From the NCBI RefSeq assembly GCF_014640115.1, contig NZ_BMGI01000001.1:270501-334500 (forward strand): a stretch of DNA of 64,000 bases, written 5' to 3'. The translations under genes and the position numbers were made by a program. Shown here piece by piece: positions 41,441 through 51,292 of the stretch. The notes beneath the pieces are model-generated. The model searched no databases. It saw nothing but the letters and a program-made list of their open reading frames with translations, and had not been told where the DNA came from. The first letter of the stretch is position 1, and each line of letters begins with the position of its first letter. Source of the stretch: Sinisalibacter lacisalsi (GTDB lineage Bacteria; Pseudomonadota; Alphaproteobacteria; Rhodobacterales; Rhodobacteraceae).

Positions 41441-43000
41441 ATGGCAATCCTTCGTGCGGCGATCCTCGCCGCACTTCTTCTTTTTCCGGCGCTTTCCCCG
41501 GCAATTGCGGACGATGTCACCCTCACCTCGCGTGACGGCGCGCTGGAAATATCCGGCACGCTGTTGGGTTTCGACGGCGAATTCTACCGGGTCGATACCG
41601 AGTTCGGCATTCTCACCGTCGATGGATCGGGGGTGAATTGCGTCGGCCCGGGTTGCCCGATGCTGGGCGCCTACAAAGCCCGTTTCACGATTTCGGGCGC
41701 CCGTTCGATGGGCGAGGTTCTGATCCCGGCCATGATCGAGGGCTTTGCGCTCAACACGGGCTACGCCCTCGCGCGCGAAACCCTGCCCGGCACCGGCCTG
41801 CTTTACCGTTTGTACGACGAATCCGGTGGCACCGAAGCGGCCGAGATCACCGTGCGACTCACCTCCTCGGCCGAAGGTTTCGCCGACCTTCTGGGCGAGC
41901 AGGCCGATATCGTGGTTTCGCTTCGTGAAGTGTCATCGCAGGAGCGCGCGCTGGTGCGCGATGCCGGGCTTGGCGATCTGCGCGGGTTGCGGCAATTCCG
42001 GGTGATCGCGCGAGACGCCCTCGTGCCGATCGTTGCTCCGGGCAACCCGGTGCGCAGGCTGACCCTTCAGCAACTGGCCGACATATTTGCCGGCCGGATC
42101 ACCCGCTGGTCGGAGCTCGGCGGGGAAGAAGCGCCGATCACGCTGCACCTGACAGACCCGGACGGCGATATCGCTCAACTCTTCATCGCCCGGGTGATCG
42201 CCTCGAACGAGGTTGGCCTTTCGCCCGATCTTCGCCTGCACGGCACGGTGCGCGGCCTGGTTGACGCCATTTCCGAAGACCCGTTCGGCATCGGCATATC
42301 CACCTTCTCGCAGTCTGGCCTGGCCGATGTGGTAACCCTCACCGGTGCCTGTGGCTACGAGGTCGCCGCCACTTCCGAGAGCATAAAGGCGGGCGATTAC
42401 CCGCTGACGACGCCGATGTATCTCTACCTGCCCGGGCGCCGGCTGCCAAAGCTTGCCCGTGATTTCCTCGGCTATATGCGCACCGGGAGCGCCCAGCTCG
42501 TGACCCGGCGCGTCGGCTTTGTCGATCAGACCTTCACCGAGATCCCGATCTCGGAGCAGGGTGCGCGGCTCGGCAACGCGATCCGTTCTGCCGGGCCCGA
42601 GGTGAGCCTTGATGAACTCCAGCGCATGATGGCGCTGTTCAATGGTAAGCGCCGGGTGACCCTGACCTTCCGGTTCCTCGGTGGTTCGACGGTGCTCGAC
42701 GTTCCTTCCCGCGCGAACCTCGCGCTCCTCGCCGCGGCGCTGGAGGCGGGCGCGTATGATGGCCGGCGGCTCACCTTCGTCGGTTTCAGCGATGGTGAGG
42801 GCACGGCGGAGATCAACCGCGATCTCTCGCAACGTCGCGCGGAAGCGGTGATGTCAGCGGTGCTCGGCGAAACGGAAGTCTTTGACCGCTCCCGCGTCGC
42901 GCTCGCGGCCGACGGGTTTGGCGAGGCTTTGCCGATGGCTTGCGACGATACCGGATGGGGCCGCCGGGTGAACCGGCGGGTAGAAATCTGGGTCGACTGA
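41441..43000 (+). CDS. Periplasmic PstS-like binding protein fused to an OmpA domain
   Basis: 519 residues. Signal peptide 1-23 (cleavage near PAIADD). Residues about 85-365 are a type 2 periplasmic-binding fold of the PstS class, with PVRRLTLQQLADIFAGRITRWSELGG, the hallmark of phosphate-binding protein lobes. The last 130 residues form an OmpA-like peptidoglycan-binding domain (RANLALLAAALEAG, VGFSDGEGTAEINRDLSQRRAEAV and NRRVEIWV). The fusion would tether a ligand-binding protein to peptidoglycan. No ABC permease is nearby, so sensing or structural function is as likely as transport. Confidence 0.85.
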   Translation: MAILRAAILAALLLFPALSPAIADDVTLTSRDGALEISGTLLGFDGEFYRVDTEFGILTVDGSGVNCVGPGCPMLGAYKARFTISGARSMGEVLIPAMIEGFALNTGYALARETLPGTGLLYRLYDESGGTEAAEITVRLTSSAEGFADLLGEQADIVVSLREVSSQERALVRDAGLGDLRGLRQFRVIARDALVPIVAPGNPVRRLTLQQLADIFAGRITRWSELGGEEAPITLHLTDPDGDIAQLFIARVIASNEVGLSPDLRLHGTVRGLVDAISEDPFGIGISTFSQSGLADVVTLTGACGYEVAATSESIKAGDYPLTTPMYLYLPGRRLPKLARDFLGYMRTGSAQLVTRRVGFVDQTFTEIPISEQGARLGNAIRSAGPEVSLDELQRMMALFNGKRRVTLTFRFLGGSTVLDVPSRANLALLAAALEAGAYDGRRLTFVGFSDGEGTAEINRDLSQRRAEAVMSAVLGETEVFDRSRVALAADGFGEALPMACDDTGWGRRVNRRVEIWVD

Positions 43001-43029
43001 TCGCCGGTTTGCCCACGCGGCCCCGGCCT

Positions 43030-43800
43030 TCACAAATAGCCCGCCTCGCGAAAGCTCAGTTCCTGCGATCTGCCGATGATGAGGTGATCGTGCAGGGTGA
43101 TATCCAGTGCTTCGGCGGCGGCCTGGATCCGCGCGGTCATGGTCACATCGCTGTCGGAAGGGGTGGGATCGCCCGAAGGATGGTTATGCACAAGGATCAG
43201 GGCCGAAGCGTTCAGCTCCAGCGCCCGTTTTGCCACCTCGCGCGGATAGACCGGAACATGGTTCACCGTGCCGCGCGCCTGTTCCTCGTCGGCGATCAGG
43301 GTGTTGCGCCGGTCGAGAAACAACACCCGGAAATGCTCGATATCGCGATGGGCCATCGTGGTATGGCAATAATCCAGTAGCGCCTCCCACGACGAGATCA
43401 CATCGCGCCGGATCACGCGTGCCCGCGCCAGCCTTTGTGCCGCCGCCTCGACGATCTTGAGCTCGGCCACCACCGCTTCGCCAACACCGCCAACTTCCAC
43501 GAGCCGGTTCCGTGAAGCCGAAACCACGCCGTTGAAATCGCCGAACCGATCAAGCAGGGCGCGGGCGAGGGGCTTCACGTCCTGCCGGGGGATTGCCCTG
43601 AAGAGCACGAGTTCGAGCATCTCGTAATCCGGCAGGGCATCGGCGCCGCCCTCCATGAAGCGCGCACGCAAGCGCTTGCGATGGTCGCCGATGTAGGAGG
43701 GCAGCCGCCCCTTCGGCGCCGCGACGGGCACAGCCGGGGCCTCTTCCGTCTCGAACAGCGGCAGCGGCATTTCCGACAGGTGTGATTCGAACAGGGCCAT
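43030..43800 (-). CDS. radC: RadC family JAB/MPN domain protein
   Basis: 256 residues from MALFESHLSE; an ATG seven codons upstream is also open. An N-terminal helix-hairpin-helix region (about 40-115, GVGEAVVAELKIVEAAAQR) is followed by a JAB metalloprotease-like domain with the HxH-x(n)-D motif VHNHPSGDPTPSDSD. The name refers to a disproved link with DNA repair; the true role is unknown. It converges on the PstS-OmpA gene. Confidence 0.93.
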   Translation of the reverse strand: MALFESHLSEMPLPLFETEEAPAVPVAAPKGRLPSYIGDHRKRLRARFMEGGADALPDYEMLELVLFRAIPRQDVKPLARALLDRFGDFNGVVSASRNRLVEVGGVGEAVVAELKIVEAAAQRLARARVIRRDVISSWEALLDYCHTTMAHRDIEHFRVLFLDRRNTLIADEEQARGTVNHVPVYPREVAKRALELNASALILVHNHPSGDPTPSDSDVTMTARIQAAAEALDITLHDHLIIGRSQELSFREAGYL

Positions 43801-43848
43801 GCCGGCAGATTGGCGGCGCAAGATGAATCAATGGTTAACGTCAGCCCG

Positions 43849-44850
43849 TCAGCCCGTCAGCCCTTGAACGGGTCTGATATGGCCTGTCACGGTCCCGCGC
43901 CAGTTGCGGATCGGCGCGTTCAGCACCTTCTTCGTTTCCTCGTGGTCCGGGTCGAGCACGCCGAGCCGAACCAGGAGCGCCGCGATCGTTGCCTCGGACG
44001 CCCGGGTTGCGCCATCGGTGATCTTGAGCGCGATGCCGAGCCTCTTTTCCGGCACCATGGCCACGAACACGGCCTCGGCGCCGGTCTTGATCGCCACGCG
44101 CCCTTCCATAGCGCGCATCAATCCGGTGCAGGCCCGGCCTTCGCCGGCCACCAACTCGGGATGCGCGGCCATCGCATCGCGCAGTCGCGCGGCGGCACGT
44201 TCGCGCGGGTTGTCCGCATCGGCCCGGGCGCCGGCGAAAAAGGCCATTGCGCGGGCGATGCCATGAAGCGAGCTGGCGAAGTTCGGCGCGGAGCAACCGT
44301 CGATCGCCCACCCGCGCACCGGTTCGCCGGTCAGATCTTCCCAAGCGGCGCGGATGGCCACCTGAACCGGGTGGTCGATCTCGAGATACTCCGGGCCCGC
44401 CCCGAGATGACGCGTGAGCGTGAGAAAGCCCGCGTGCTTGCCCGAGCAATTGTTGTGGACTTGGCGCGGTTTCGCATCCGAACAGGTGATCTCCTTCGCG
44501 GCGACGGGATCGGCTGGCATATGCGCGCCGCAGCGAAGATCATCGTCCGCAAGCCCGAGGTCGGTCAGCCAATGCGCCACGCGATCGGTATGAATATGCG
44601 CGCCGTTATGCGAGGCGCAGGCCAAGGCAAGCTGTTCGCTCGTCAACCCCGCCGCATCCGCCGCGCCGCTTTCCACCAGCGGCAAGGCCTGAATCATCTT
44701 GGCCGACGACCGTGGGTAGATCACCACTTCCGGGTCGCCCCAGGCCTTGACGATCTCGCCGCCCGGCTCACAGATGACGGCATGCCCAAGATGCAGTGAT
44801 TCAATCCGGTCGCCACGCCAGATTTCGGTCAGCTTTACGGGTTCCCCCAT
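43849..44850 (-). CDS. Asparaginase (thermolabile, Rhizobium etli AnsA-like family)
   Basis: 333 residues preceded by GGAGGAACC, a strong ribosome-binding site. Family features: YPRSSAKMIQALPLVESGAADAAGL (the SxxK pair), NNCSGKHAGFL, and AIDGCSAPNFASSLHGIARA. This family is unrelated to classical L-asparaginases; R. etli AnsA uses the conserved Ser-Lys and Cys residues seen here. It is divergent from ialB, with a 177-bp gap in which I found no clear promoter. Confidence 0.85.
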   Translation of the reverse strand: MGEPVKLTEIWRGDRIESLHLGHAVICEPGGEIVKAWGDPEVVIYPRSSAKMIQALPLVESGAADAAGLTSEQLALACASHNGAHIHTDRVAHWLTDLGLADDDLRCGAHMPADPVAAKEITCSDAKPRQVHNNCSGKHAGFLTLTRHLGAGPEYLEIDHPVQVAIRAAWEDLTGEPVRGWAIDGCSAPNFASSLHGIARAMAFFAGARADADNPRERAAARLRDAMAAHPELVAGEGRACTGLMRAMEGRVAIKTGAEAVFVAMVPEKRLGIALKITDGATRASEATIAALLVRLGVLDPDHEETKKVLNAPIRNWRGTVTGHIRPVQGLTG

Positions 44851-45027
44851 GGTTCCTCCTTCACCCCTTGGGGAACGCGCGGTTTTCCGCCAACGGGGCT
44901 TTCATGATCCGGGTATGTTGCGCTAATGTGCCCCGCAGATGGGAACGGGGCCCGCGCTGCGACAAGACCGCTTAAGACGGGATGACGCAAGGGCCAAGAG
45001 GCAGGAACGGCTGGAGGCTGTTAGAAC

Positions 45028-45549
45028 ATGTTTTCAAATCTCGCACGGGGCCTCTGCATCGCGGCATTCTCGATTGCCGCCGGCGCAGCGGCGGCACAGG
45101 AGAGCACCAACCGGGTTGCCGCGAACACCGATTGGAGCGTTTTCGTCGAGGGAGACCCGAAGGAATGCTGGGGCGTTTCCAAGCCCAAGGAAATGGTGAA
45201 CACGCGAGGTGGTGAGGTTGTTGCGGTGCGCCGCGGCGATGTCTTGTTGTTCGTCAGTTACCGGCCCGGAAACGACGCGAAGGGCGAGGTGAGCTTCACG
45301 GGGGGTTACCCGTTCCAGCCCGACTCGACCGTGGCGCTGACGATTGGTGGCCAGACCTTCCAACTTTTCACTGACGGCGAGTGGGCCTGGGCAAGCCCGG
45401 AAGATGATCCCAAGATCATCGACGCGATGAAGCGCGGCGCCGATGCCGTGGCCGTCGGCGTTTCCTCCCGGGGCACCCGGACCGAGGATACATTCTCGCT
45501 TCTTGGCTTCACGGCCGCGGTGGACGACGCGTCTGAACGCTGCCAGTAA
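45028..45549 (+). CDS. Invasion-associated locus B (IalB) family protein
   Basis: 173 residues with a signal peptide (1-23, cleavage after GAAAA). The mature part has the family pattern DWSVFVEGDPKECWGVSKP, GDVLLFVSYRPGN, and a C-terminal CYS (SERCQ) likely paired with that of KECW. The Bartonella homologue affects erythrocyte invasion, but the family is widespread in free-living marine alphaproteobacteria where its role is unknown. A terminator follows 20 bp after the stop. Confidence 0.88.
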   Translation: MFSNLARGLCIAAFSIAAGAAAAQESTNRVAANTDWSVFVEGDPKECWGVSKPKEMVNTRGGEVVAVRRGDVLLFVSYRPGNDAKGEVSFTGGYPFQPDSTVALTIGGQTFQLFTDGEWAWASPEDDPKIIDAMKRGADAVAVGVSSRGTRTEDTFSLLGFTAAVDDASERCQ

Positions 45550-45569
45550 GCCGATCGGAAATCCCGATT

Positions 45570-45600
45570 GCCCCGGCCCCGCGCCGGGGCGTTTTCTTTT
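45570..45600 (+). terminator. Intrinsic terminator after the ialB-like gene
   Basis: Stem GCCCCGGC/GCCGGGGC (45570-45577 and 45583-45590), loop CCCGC, then GTTTTCTTTT. The T-tract runs directly into the -35 element of the rlmN promoter. Confidence 0.85.
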
Positions 45601-45626
45601 GAAACCGCCGCGCAATCGCCTATATG
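45599..45626 (+). promoter_or_regulatory. Probable rlmN promoter
   Basis: TTGAAA (45599-45604) and TATATG (45621-45626) with a 16-bp spacer, 25 bp before the rlmN start. The -35 shares bases with the upstream terminator. Confidence 0.6.
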
Positions 45627-45651
45627 GGCGTGAAAGCGCAAGGATTACCCC

Positions 45652-46848
<1,197 letters not shown>

Positions 46849-46947
46849 CCGCAACTTCGCGGTTTCACAGGATTTCCCGCAATCGGCTGTATTGTTGCCC
46901 AAGTTTTCCGTTGATCTGTTCTCGACCGGAAACAATGGGGCAGAACC

Positions 46948-47145
46948 ATGTCGTACAAGTCGGAAATCGACGAGATCGTCGCCTTCGTTCGCGATCAGCG
47001 TGAACGCGTCAAGACCCATCGCCAGTGGAAGCGGCGCCTCGCCGCCTTCGGGTTCGCGATCGTCAAGACAGACGAGGGGCTGGCGATCGCGAAGTTGCCA
47101 CGCAACCGGGTCGTTTGCCCGGTGCCGCAGGAACTCGTCGCCTGA
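46948..47145 (+). CDS. Small basic protein of unknown function
   Basis: 65 residues (MSYKSEIDEIV...), rich in charged residues in its first half and with one cysteine near the C-terminus. The ATG follows AATGGGGCAGAACC, a moderate ribosome-binding site, and codon choice is like the neighbours. There is no recognisable domain. A weak 5-bp hairpin ACCGC/GCGGT near 46849 precedes it. It could be real but has little support beyond an open frame, a plausible start and normal composition. Confidence 0.55.
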   Translation: MSYKSEIDEIVAFVRDQRERVKTHRQWKRRLAAFGFAIVKTDEGLAIAKLPRNRVVCPVPQELVA

Positions 47146-47194
47146 CGCGGGCTGGTTAACCGGGAAGAAACCGATTTTCCGCCAGACTGGCGGC

Positions 47195-47638
47195 ATGGAA
47201 TCGGTGTCGTTCAAACTGCCTGCGGAAATGATGGCGCGGCTCGAGGGGTTGGCGCGGGGCGATGATGTTTCCGTGGGCCAGGTTATCCGCTGGGCCATCG
47301 AGCGCGAGATTCGCCGCCGCGATGCGTTGCGCACGCCGCCCCGTGTCGATCAGCGGATGCTGGCCCCGGTCCGCGCGCGCATCAGCGAAGATTTCGAAGC
47401 GGCGCAAGGCTGGTCGGATCTGCGCGACCGGCTCATCGCCAAGGGCTACACCTTGCGGGAATCCGGCGGCGGGTTGGCGCTGCACGAGGTGATTTCCGGC
47501 CGCTTCCTCTGCCGCACATCGGAGATCGGCTTTGGCTATCCCACGCTGCTCAAGCGGTTTTCCCAGCCGTTCCCCGGCCATAGCCACACCTGGCTGCTCG
47601 ACCGTATCCGCGAAGTGCCGGTTTACGTGAAAACCTGA
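47195..47638 (+). CDS. Ribbon-helix-helix domain protein
   Basis: 147 residues from MESVSFKLPAEMMARLEGLARG. The first 45 residues form a classic RHH DNA-binding unit (strand VSFKLP, then two helices with SVGQVIRWAIEREIRRRD). The rest has WSDLRDRLIAKGYTLRESGGGLALHE and CRTSEIGFGYPTLLKRF and FPGH. That second part resembles C-terminal modules of some relaxase and mobilisation proteins by pattern; this similarity is my inference. Whether it is a regulator or a remnant of a mobile element is open. It converges on the LOG-family gene with an 8-bp gap. Confidence 0.7.
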   Translation: MESVSFKLPAEMMARLEGLARGDDVSVGQVIRWAIEREIRRRDALRTPPRVDQRMLAPVRARISEDFEAAQGWSDLRDRLIAKGYTLRESGGGLALHEVISGRFLCRTSEIGFGYPTLLKRFSQPFPGHSHTWLLDRIREVPVYVKT

Positions 47639-47646
47639 GCCGGCCC

Positions 47647-48495
47647 TCAGACGTCGCCGTTGGCCGCCCTCATCTCGCACTTGCTCTCCCAGGCGTTGAT
47701 GATCGCCACGGCCTCTTCGGCGGTTTCAACGAACTCGAACAGATCGAGGTCCTCCCGGCTGATCGTGCCGGCCTCGGCGAGCGCCTCCCAGTTGATGATC
47801 TTCTCCCAGAAGGCGCGCCCGAACAGGATCACCGGCACCGCGCGCATCCGCTTGGTCTGGATCAGGGTGAGGCTTTCGAACATCTCGTCGAGCGTGCCGA
47901 AGCCGCCGGGAAAACACACGATCGCCTCCGCCCGCATCAGGAAGTGCATCTTGCGAATGGCGAAGTAGTGGAAGTTGAAGCAGAGTTCCGGCGTGACCCA
48001 TTCGTTGGGGGCCTGTTCATGCGGAAGTACGATGTTGAGGCCGACGCATTTGCCGCCAACATCGTGCGCGCCGCGCGAGGCCGCCTCCATCACCCCCGGG
48101 CCGCCGCCCGAAACGATCACCTTGCAGCGATGGTCGTGATCCTTCGACTGCATCGAGATCAGCCGCGCGAACCGCCGGGCCTCGTCGTAGTAGTGGCTGA
48201 GATCGGCAAGGGTCTTCGTCGCGGCGTTATCCTTGTTCTCGGGCCGCGGAATCCGCGCGCCACCAAAAAGCACCACGGTCGATTCGATCCCGAGTTCCTG
48301 CATGATGAGTTCGGGTTTCAGCAGTTCGAGCTGGAGCCGAACCGGACGAAGCTCGTCACGCAACAGGAAATCGAGGTCGTCGAAGGCGAGCCGATACGAT
48401 GGTGAGCGGGTCTGTGGCGTGTCGGGGGTTTCGTGCGCGGCCTGCCTGTCCTGTCCGGAATGCCGAAACGGGTGGCTCCGGTTTTCTTCGCTCAT
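47647..48495 (-). CDS. LOG family (TIGR00730) Rossmann-fold protein
   Basis: 282 residues from [12 protein letters not shown]. The nucleotide-binding LOG signatures [16 protein letters not shown] and [14 protein letters not shown] are present, with a 50-residue polar N-terminal extension. LOG enzymes hydrolyse nucleoside monophosphates (cytokinin riboside 5'-monophosphate in plants); in bacteria the physiological substrate is often unknown, and some are AMP nucleosidase-like. It is divergent from dapD. An upstream open extension in the same frame runs through the dapD region and is not coding. Confidence 0.9.
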   Translation of the reverse strand: MSEENRSHPFRHSGQDRQAAHETPDTPQTRSPSYRLAFDDLDFLLRDELRPVRLQLELLKPELIMQELGIESTVVLFGGARIPRPENKDNAATKTLADLSHYYDEARRFARLISMQSKDHDHRCKVIVSGGGPGVMEAASRGAHDVGGKCVGLNIVLPHEQAPNEWVTPELCFNFHYFAIRKMHFLMRAEAIVCFPGGFGTLDEMFESLTLIQTKRMRAVPVILFGRAFWEKIINWEALAEAGTISREDLDLFEFVETAEEAVAIINAWESKCEMRAANGDV

Positions 48496-48517
48496 CTGCC
48501 CATCCTCTCTTGCCGCA

Positions 48518-48546
48518 TTGCGCGCTTGAGTTTCAGCCCTTATAGC
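48518..48546 (+). promoter_or_regulatory. Probable dapD promoter
   Basis: TTGCGC (48518-48523) and TATAGC (48541-48546) with a 17-bp spacer, 42 bp before the dapD start, in the 93-bp gap divergent to the LOG-family gene. Confidence 0.55.
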
Positions 48547-48588
48547 CGTGCGAAACACAGGACTGAACCGAATTCGGGGGGAGAGCAC

Positions 48589-49416
48589 ATGTCGAACGCC
48601 CAACTGGAAGCCGCGATCGAAGCCGCCTGGGAGGCGCGCGATACGATCACGCCCGAGACCACCGGCGAAACGCGCGAAGCCATCGAAGACACGCTGAACG
48701 CGCTCGACAGCGGCGCCTTGCGGGTGGCCGAACGGCAAGCGAACGGCGATTGGAACGTGAACCAATGGGCCAAGAAGGCCGTGCTCCTCGGCTTCCGCAT
48801 CAAGAGCATGGAATTCCAGTCCGGCGGCCCGCAGGGCAGCGGCTGGTGGGACAAGGTCGACAGCAAGTTCGCCGGCTGGGGCGATGATGACTTCGCCGCC
48901 GCGGGCTTCCGGGCCGTGCCCAATGCCGTGGTGCGCCGCTCGGCCTACATTGCCCCCGGTGTGGTTCTGATGCCGTCTTTCGTCAATCTCGGTGCCCACG
49001 TCGACGAGGGCACGATGGTTGATACCTGGGCCACCGTCGGCTCCTGCGCCCAGATCGGCAAGAACGTGCACCTTTCAGGTGGCGTCGGCATCGGCGGCGT
49101 GCTGGAGCCGATGCAGGCCGGCCCCACCATCATCGAAGACAATTGCTTCATCGGCGCGCGTTCGGAGGTGGTCGAGGGCTGCATCGTGCGCGAGGGCTCG
49201 GTGCTCGGGATGGGCGTGTTCATCGGCAAATCGACCAAGATCGTCGACCGGGAGTCGGGCGAGGTCTTCTATGGTGAAGTGCCGCCCTATTCGGTGGTCG
49301 TGTCCGGTTCAATGCCCTCGAAAAACGGGGTGAACCTCTACTGCGCCGTGATCGTGAAGCGGGTCGACGAGCGCACCCGCTCCAAGACCGCGATCAACGA
49401 GCTCCTGCGCGACTGA
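48589..49416 (+). CDS. dapD: 2,3,4,5-tetrahydropyridine-2,6-dicarboxylate N-succinyltransferase
   Basis: 275 residues from [14 protein letters not shown] after GGGGGGAGAGC. It succinylates tetrahydrodipicolinate in lysine and meso-diaminopimelate synthesis. A left-handed beta-helix of hexapeptide repeats (about residues 100-230) contains [42 protein letters not shown]. dapE, later in the same pathway, is 6 kb downstream. A strong terminator follows. Confidence 0.97.
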   Translation: MSNAQLEAAIEAAWEARDTITPETTGETREAIEDTLNALDSGALRVAERQANGDWNVNQWAKKAVLLGFRIKSMEFQSGGPQGSGWWDKVDSKFAGWGDDDFAAAGFRAVPNAVVRRSAYIAPGVVLMPSFVNLGAHVDEGTMVDTWATVGSCAQIGKNVHLSGGVGIGGVLEPMQAGPTIIEDNCFIGARSEVVEGCIVREGSVLGMGVFIGKSTKIVDRESGEVFYGEVPPYSVVVSGSMPSKNGVNLYCAVIVKRVDERTRSKTAINELLRD

Positions 49417-49463
49417 CGCAGGGCGCAGCGCGGCCGCGAACATAGGCCGTTCAAGCGGCATGA

Positions 49464-49495
49464 AAAACCGCCCCGGTCCAGGCCGGGGCGGTTTT
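49464..49495. terminator. Bidirectional terminator between dapD and the convergent gene
   Basis: Thirteen-base perfect arms AAAACCGCCCCGG (49464-49476) and CCGGGGCGGTTTT (49483-49495) with a 6-nt loop. A-tract on one side and T-tract on the other allow termination in both directions between the converging dapD and small membrane protein genes. Confidence 0.9.
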
Positions 49496-49514
49496 CGTTC
49501 TCGCAGCGTTCCGA

Positions 49515-49868
49515 TTATTCGCTGACCTTGCCGCGCACCAGCGATTGCGCGGTGTAGACGAGGATCGAAAGCCCGCCCGCGCCCAGCGCCGCGACGCCGA
49601 GCAGCACGATCAGGTCAACCGGCCCGCCGATATCGCGGAAACCCGAATCGGTGATCCCCTGCACGAACAGCACCGCCGCGATGGCCCCGAAGGGCATCGA
49701 CAGCTGCGCCCAGAGGAATTTCCTCATCGACATTGCGCGGTCGCGCACCAGCACGAACACGTAGGCGGCGGTGATGACGGCCGCGACCGCGACCATCGCC
49801 CAGAACAGCCCGCGTCCGAACATCTCCTCGAACACGGCGATCATGGTTTCCAGTGTCAGTTCGTTCAT
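49515..49868 (-). CDS. Small membrane protein, partner of the SQR-like gene
   Basis: 117 residues from MNELTLETMIAVFEE. Three hydrophobic stretches are seen (about residues 20-42, 57-72 and 83-107), with a basic loop DRAMSMRKFLWAQ in between. It follows the SQR-like gene by 14 bp on the same strand and probably depends on it functionally; a quinone-domain anchor or sulfur-transport role is conceivable but not shown. It resembles the DUF5368 type by pattern, which I could not verify. Confidence 0.7.
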   Translation of the reverse strand: MNELTLETMIAVFEEMFGRGLFWAMVAVAAVITAAYVFVLVRDRAMSMRKFLWAQLSMPFGAIAAVLFVQGITDSGFRDIGGPVDLIVLLGVAALGAGGLSILVYTAQSLVRGKVSE

Positions 49869-49882
49869 TGTCGTGCCCTTTC

Positions 49883-51211
49883 TCAGGCCTTGCCGCGCAG
49901 CATGGCGTTGTAGGTGGCTTTCAGCGCGATTTCCTTCATCAACCAGCTGATCCAAAGCTCTTCGAGGGGCGCGATCACGCCGGGGAACGACGGCACAAGA
50001 TTGTTCTTGTAGTCGAACTCGATCAGCATCGCCCGGCCCACCCGGGTGATCAGCGGACAGGAGGTGTAGCCGTCATAGGTGGCGGTGCCTTCCTTGCCCT
50101 CGATCGCGGCGACGAGGTGATCCTCGACGACCGGAACCTGGAACTTGACCGAGGCCGCCGTCTTGCCTTTCGGTACGCCCGCCACGTCGCCCAGAGCGAA
50201 GATCTCGGGATAACGGCGGTGGCGCATCGTCTGCGGGTCGCATTCGACCCAGCCCTGGTCGACCCACCTGTCGCTCCAGCTGAGGCCCGACTCGCGGATC
50301 ATGTCGGGTGCGCGCTGCGGCGGGATCACGTGCAGGTAATCGTAGGGAAGCTCGACCGTCGAAACCTTGTCGCCCACCTTCGTCTCGAAGGTGGCGCGCT
50401 TGCGGTCGGCGTCGACCGATTTCATCGTGTGGCCCATGTGGCTGCTAATGCCGCGGTCGTCGAAGAGCATACGCACCTTTTCAGCCACGATCGGCACGCC
50501 GAACAGCGCGCCCTGCGGGGCCGCGTAGTTGATCTCATACTTGCCCTCGCCAACGGTGCGGCGCGCGATGTCGTCGATGAGAAACGCGTGCTTGAGCGGG
50601 GCGCCCGCGCATTTCATCTCGGTCTCGGGACGCATCATCAGCGCGACGCCACCTTCCTCGGTGAACTTCTGCGCGGCGTCCCACGTCTTGGCGGCATATT
50701 CCGGCCCGGCGTAGAGCGACCCGATCCCGTTCTGCCCGACCATGTCGAGCGAGAACCCTTCGATCGCGTCATAGTCCAGCACGAGACCCGGTGCGACGAT
50801 GAGGTAGTCGTAGGCGAGTTTCTGCCCGCCTTCGGTGCTCACGATCTTGGCTTCCGGGTCGATGCCGGCGGCCCGTTCGGCCACCAGCGTTACGCCCGAA
50901 GGCAGCCAGTCGGTCGTCTGCGACGTCACGTATCCAGCCGGCTTCAGACCGGCGGCGACGAGCGACAGGCCCGGCTGATAGAGGTGTTGCTTGCGTCCGT
51001 CGACAAGGGTGATCTCGGCCCCATCGAGGCGATCGACGAGGCGGTTCGCGATCGCGGTGCCGGCAGCACCTGCGCCGATGATCACGATCCGGGCCCGGGT
51101 GGACACCTTTGCCGCCTGGGCGGGCGTTCCGGCCACGGCCGCGGCCAACCCGGCCATGCCAAGGCCCATGAATCCACGGCGTGACGTTGCCATGCGCATC
51201 AAATCCGACAT
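49883..51211 (-). CDS. Sulfide:quinone oxidoreductase-like flavoprotein with TAT signal
   Basis: 442 residues from MSDLMRMATSRRGFMG, with GGAG 8 nt upstream. SRRGFMG plus a hydrophobic stretch is a twin-arginine signal (cleavage near AQAA, residue 34), so the protein should be exported. The FAD motif IVIIGAGAAGTAIANRL is at 42-58. Cys201 (EMKCAGAP) and Cys385 (TSCPLIT) occupy the positions of the two redox cysteines of SQR, while the third cysteine of classical SQR is absent, as in type II enzymes. The C-terminal half has the second dinucleotide segment (FALGDVAGVPKGKTAASV). It probably oxidises sulfide to persulfide or polysulfide with electrons to quinone; flavocytochrome c sulfide dehydrogenase flavoprotein is the alternative. 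Confidence 0.85.
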   Translation of the reverse strand: MSDLMRMATSRRGFMGLGMAGLAAAVAGTPAQAAKVSTRARIVIIGAGAAGTAIANRLVDRLDGAEITLVDGRKQHLYQPGLSLVAAGLKPAGYVTSQTTDWLPSGVTLVAERAAGIDPEAKIVSTEGGQKLAYDYLIVAPGLVLDYDAIEGFSLDMVGQNGIGSLYAGPEYAAKTWDAAQKFTEEGGVALMMRPETEMKCAGAPLKHAFLIDDIARRTVGEGKYEINYAAPQGALFGVPIVAEKVRMLFDDRGISSHMGHTMKSVDADRKRATFETKVGDKVSTVELPYDYLHVIPPQRAPDMIRESGLSWSDRWVDQGWVECDPQTMRHRRYPEIFALGDVAGVPKGKTAASVKFQVPVVEDHLVAAIEGKEGTATYDGYTSCPLITRVGRAMLIEFDYKNNLVPSFPGVIAPLEELWISWLMKEIALKATYNAMLRGKA

Positions 51212-51274
51212 GCGGAAACTCCTTCCGATCCTGTTCGCGCAAAGAATCCCGTTGCCACAGCTGGCGCGAGGAAA

Positions 51275-51292
51275 CATTCTCATTTAGGAATG
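51275..51292. promoter_or_regulatory. SqrR/BigR-like operator upstream of the SQR-like gene
   Basis: Perfect inverted repeat CATTC-N8-GAATG (51275-51279 and 51288-51292), 64 bp before the SQR-like start. The pattern ATTC-N8-GAAT is the one I recall for persulfide-responsive SqrR repressors of alphaproteobacteria. A TATACT/TATAGT -10-like pair (51293-51303) abuts it. No sqrR-like regulator gene lies in the window. Confidence 0.6.

Noticed and set aside
48496-49071. Upstream extension of the LOG-family frame through the dapD region
   Set aside because: It is antisense to dapD, composed of low-similarity residues, and the ATG at 48495 fits the family N-terminus.
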